Part shown: one piece after another, positions 61,450 to 64,000 of the stretch
How positions within the stretch are numbered: the stretch's first letter is position 1
How the letters are laid out: every line of letters starts with the position of its first letter
From: Methanosarcina barkeri 3
Lineage (GTDB): Archaea > Halobacteriota > Methanosarcinia > Methanosarcinales > Methanosarcinaceae
Direction of reading: 5' to 3'
DNA: 64,000 nt
Assembly: GCF_000970305.1 (NCBI RefSeq)
Contig: NZ_CP009517.1
Span: forward strand, 2,914,001 to 2,978,000
Program-made: the position numbers and the translations under genes
The notes under the pieces: generated by a model
Told to the model about the DNA's origin: nothing
The model's database searches: none
The model's input: the letters and a program-made list of their open reading frames with translations, nothing else

Positions 61450-62529
61450 TTGCCTTTAAATCCAATAACCTATCTACTACTCCTGATCGACGTGGCACGG
61501 AGAAAACAATTTGAGAAGCCCCTGCATGGGGATAAGGAAAGCCTGCGCTTTGCAACCCCTGAGCCAATTGCCCGTTACAGGGCGCAGCGTTTGAGATGTA
61601 AGGTCCTGGCTGACATTAGCTGCGGTATAGGAGGACAAACTGTCTTTTTTGCCCAGCAGTGCGAGCTCGTATATGCAGTAGAAATAGACCCCAAAAAAAT
61701 CGAGTATGCAAAACAGAACTGTGCAATGTACGGACTTGATAACGTAAAATTCATTTGCGGGGACGCCCTTGACCCGAAAGTCACAGAGCAGATCCCGGCT
61801 GTTGATGTGATATTTTCCGATCCTTTCCGGCCGGCCGAAGAAAACGAAAGGCACGTTTCAAGCCTTGAGCCGGGAATTCCGAATGTACTGGCTGCTTACG
61901 GTGAAAAAACCCGAAATTTTGCCTTTGAAGCTCCGCCCCAGATGCCGCCGGAACGGATTCTTTTTGACTGCGAAAAAGAGTACATCTCGCTGGACGGGCA
62001 GCTCAACCGCCTTACCCTTTACTTCGGAGGGCTAAAGCAGTATGACCGTATAGCTGTGGCTCTGCCTGCAGGCGAAGGGCTGATTCCGAAATACGGACTT
62101 CCGCAGGTAAAGGGAACTGATAAAATGAAACTCTGCGCTTATGAGCCAGAACCGTCCGTAGTTGCAGCCGAACTGTTGCCTGAACTTGCAGAATCCATGA
62201 TGCAGATGGCAGGGCCTCTTATGGGAGGTTTTGAACTTTTCAGAGTTGACAAAAAAAGACTTTTATTGACATCGGATGCCCTGATAAAGCAGTCCATGAT
62301 CAAAAATCATTATCTGGTGCTAAAAGTCTGCCCATTTGAACCAAAAGAGATCAATAAATTCTTGAAAGGCCAGAATATAGGGAGCGTTGTCCTCAGAGCA
62401 GGCGTGAAGCCCGAAGAATACTGGGAAGTGCGAAATACGGTTGAAAAAGGCCTCGAAGGGAATAAAACCGTGCACCTGTTTGTAAAAGATGGAACTGCAA
62501 TCCTTTGCGAAGTTATCTTTAACGATTGA
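61450..62529 (+). CDS. RNA methyltransferase-like protein (THUMP-like C-terminus)
   Basis: A 359-residue SAM methyltransferase: RYRAQRLRCKVLADISCGIG is motif I (normally DLCCGIGGD), followed by VYAVEIDPKKIEYAKQNCAM and the catalytic-loop equivalent VIFSDPFRPAEENERH. The C-terminal 90 residues (LLLTSDALIKQSMIKNHYLV) match the THUMP-like domain seen in this class, so an RNA substrate is likely. The start is unsure: TTG 61450 has no ribosome site and the frame is open back to 61303. A longer or different start is possible. Convergent with alaS. Confidence 0.78.
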   Translation: MPLNPITYLLLLIDVARRKQFEKPLHGDKESLRFATPEPIARYRAQRLRCKVLADISCGIGGQTVFFAQQCELVYAVEIDPKKIEYAKQNCAMYGLDNVKFICGDALDPKVTEQIPAVDVIFSDPFRPAEENERHVSSLEPGIPNVLAAYGEKTRNFAFEAPPQMPPERILFDCEKEYISLDGQLNRLTLYFGGLKQYDRIAVALPAGEGLIPKYGLPQVKGTDKMKLCAYEPEPSVVAAELLPELAESMMQMAGPLMGGFELFRVDKKRLLLTSDALIKQSMIKNHYLVLKVCPFEPKEINKFLKGQNIGSVVLRAGVKPEEYWEVRNTVEKGLEGNKTVHLFVKDGTAILCEVIFND

Positions 62530-62568
62530 TTGAAAAACAATTGAAAATAATTAAAAAAATGAAAGGAA

Positions 62569-62640
62569 AGAAAAAGATAGGGAAGAAAAAGATAGGGAAG
62601 AAAAAGATAGGGAAGGAATTGCCGGGAATTAAAAACCCGG
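62569..62640. repeat. 15-bp tandem repeat and hairpin between convergent genes
   Basis: Three units of GAAGAAAAAGATAGG (62569-62611) and then CCGGG/CCCGG (62622-62626 and 62636-62640). The hairpin could serve as the 3' end of alaS. Confidence 0.7.
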
Positions 62641-62700
62641 TATCTTCAGGCTACCTGTAGACTTCCTTTTTTCAGGCTTACCTGTACTTACTTTTTAGGC

Positions 62701-64000
62701 TTATTTGCAAGCTTCTTTTACGAGTTCAAGCCCACGGGTAAGGGCATCCTGAATTCTTGAAGGATCAGTTCCACCACCCATAGCAAGAGCAGGTTTTCCG
62801 CCTCCGCCTCCGCTCACAAGCTTCGACATCTCGCGAACAAGGCTGCCTGCATTGACTCCACAGCTTAAGGCTTTTTGTCCGGCAGAAGCTACGAGTTTAA
62901 CCCCTTCGGCATCACTTGCCAGAAGAGTTACCACATCTTCATATTTCAGGAGCTCAGTAGCGGTCTTCTGGAGTTCAAGAGAATCGGCTTCGGGAATGAA
63001 TTCGGCAATAACCTTGAGGCCTGCAACCTCTGAAGCTCCTCCAAGCAGCCTGTAAACCCTGGCACGAGCAATCTCTTCCTTAAGTTTCTCGTTTTCTTTC
63101 TTGAGGTCTTTCCATTCCCCAAAGAAACGCTCAACACTTGCAGGAAGCTGCTCTGGGGGCACACTCAGAGTCTTTGCGGAATCGGTCAGGAGAGAGTCTA
63201 TCTTTTGCATGGCACGTACGGCTGCAACTCCTGCTGCAAACTCAACCCTTTCAACTCCATCCTGGATCCTCTCAGTCCTCAGGATTTTGATCGGGCCGAC
63301 AACTCCTGTACTGACGCAGTGCGTACCTGCACAGGCCTCAACATCGTCTCCGACCTTTACAACCCTGATTTTTTCTCCCGGAGGCACTCCACCCTGGTAG
63401 AGCCCAAAGCCGTATTCCTGCTCGGCTTCAGTCCTTGGCATCCACTCCGTAATAACACGCTTATTTTCCATAACCATGCGGTTTGCCAGGAGCTCTATCT
63501 GTTTCAGTTCTTCAGGGGAGATATGTTTGTAATGCGAAAGGTCAAGCCTCGAATGGTCCTCAAACTTCTGGGCACCGGCCTGCCAGATGTGTTTTCCAAG
63601 GACTTTTCTGGCTGCATCGTTTACAATATGGGTTGCTGTGTGATGCCTTGCAAGAGTCATCCTGCGCCTTTCGTCTACTTTGCCATTGACAATATCACCT
63701 TTGCGGACATCAAGATTCCCATCAGAGTTCTCTACGGTGTGTACTATTACACCGTCATAGACCTGGACGTCCACCACCCTGTATACCGCATACCCGGTAG
63801 TGATTGTTCCCATATCTGCAGGCTGCCCTCCGCCTTCAGCATAGAAAAAGGTGTTATCCAGTACTATGTTGTTGTCAAAGACATCCAGAACAACAGCCTC
63901 GAATTCCAGGCGTGTGGGTTCATCATAGAAGCTACGCTTTGTCTTCGGAAGGTGTTTAAGCCTATCTGCAAACGGAACGACTTCTTCTTCCTTTTCTTCA
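62701..64000 (-). CDS. alaS: Alanyl-tRNA synthetase, C-terminal part
   Basis: The frame is open to the window edge (433 codons visible of about 920). It carries the end of the catalytic half, the editing domain with HHTATHIVNDAARKVLG and CAGTHCVSTGVVG (zinc ligands His, His, Cys, His), the coiled coil (DLKKENEKLKEEIARARVYR) and the glycine-rich C-Ala domain (LVSGGGGGKPALAMGGGTDP). It charges tRNA-Ala and clears mischarged Ser and Gly. Alternative in-frame ATG codons such as 63813 are internal. Archaeal type by the sequence around the editing site. Confidence 0.96.
   Translation of the reverse strand, partial: EEKEEEVVPFADRLKHLPKTKRSFYDEPTRLEFEAVVLDVFDNNIVLDNTFFYAEGGGQPADMGTITTGYAVYRVVDVQVYDGVIVHTVENSDGNLDVRKGDIVNGKVDERRRMTLARHHTATHIVNDAARKVLGKHIWQAGAQKFEDHSRLDLSHYKHISPEELKQIELLANRMVMENKRVITEWMPRTEAEQEYGFGLYQGGVPPGEKIRVVKVGDDVEACAGTHCVSTGVVGPIKILRTERIQDGVERVEFAAGVAAVRAMQKIDSLLTDSAKTLSVPPEQLPASVERFFGEWKDLKKENEKLKEEIARARVYRLLGGASEVAGLKVIAEFIPEADSLELQKTATELLKYEDVVTLLASDAEGVKLVASAGQKALSCGVNAGSLVREMSKLVSGGGGGKPALAMGGGTDPSRIQDALTRGLELVKEACK

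Overview
The window reads as chromosomal DNA of a methanogenic archaeon of the genus Methanosarcina. The evidence is the Mo-type formylmethanofuran dehydrogenase genes, archaeal-type MAT, PurP, TrmG10-type methyltransferase and type II methionine aminopeptidase, a UPF0228 protein (a family known from Methanosarcina), CRISPR repeats of the Methanosarcina type, and AT-rich intergenic DNA full of minisatellites. The species cannot be fixed. A folate-type PurN and ModD fit a M. barkeri-like relative, but this is inference.

Layout. 0-2.2 kb: end of an fmd operon (fmdC-D-B) with a terminator. 2.3-11.2 kb: scattered single genes (iron-sulfur flavoprotein, decayed HxlR regulator, SIMPL protein, PurN, methyltransferase, cytochrome b5-like lipoprotein, membrane hydrolase, PGF-CTERM surface protein, GNAT), separated by gene-poor, repeat-bearing DNA. 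11.3-19.7 kb: housekeeping (DUF364/modD pair, quinone reductase, hisG-hisA-hisB, methionine adenosyltransferase, an intron-containing tRNA-Tyr and tRNA-Asp). 19.7-28.6 kb: an accessory zone with truncated genes, a RelE toxin whose antitoxin is frameshifted, two tyrosine recombinases (one broken), small IS-derived elements whose ends resemble IS6-family termini, and a pair of bacterial-looking genes (hydrolase, acetyltransferase) bracketed by a 133-175 bp inverted repeat. 28.9-33.4 kb: two M24 peptidases, a surface protein and DUF1805. 33.7-35.6 kb: a ruined type I restriction locus (hsdS tail, hsdR tail fused to another protein) holding a RelB/RelE-like pair. 35.9-46.4 kb: housekeeping (TrmG10, TruA, membrane-anchored regulator, PurP, HerA-like ATPase, small subunit of isopropylmalate/homoaconitate isomerase, and its partner dehydrogenase). 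46.7-54.8 kb: a family-5 ABC importer with two binding proteins. 55.0-58.1 kb: a decayed CRISPR locus, without cas genes, interleaved with a GIY-YIG-like protein, a membrane protein, a truncated C39 peptidase and a UPF0228 protein. 58.1-64 kb: methyltransferases, a PRiA4b-ORF3 protein, unrecognised proteins, and the 3' part of alaS.

Most notable: (1) both ABC binding-protein genes lack any ATG, GTG or TTG upstream of their membrane anchor, yet each has a strong Shine-Dalgarno placed before an ATT codon, suggesting AUU initiation; (2) the CRISPR remnants, where genes sit between repeat copies and one peptidase frame runs directly out of a repeat; (3) the chimeric hsdR-tail gene; (4) the broken antitoxin with intact toxin; (5) the inverted-repeat-flanked cargo segment. 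Nothing seen is a clearly complete, previously undescribed system; the most system-like parts are relics.
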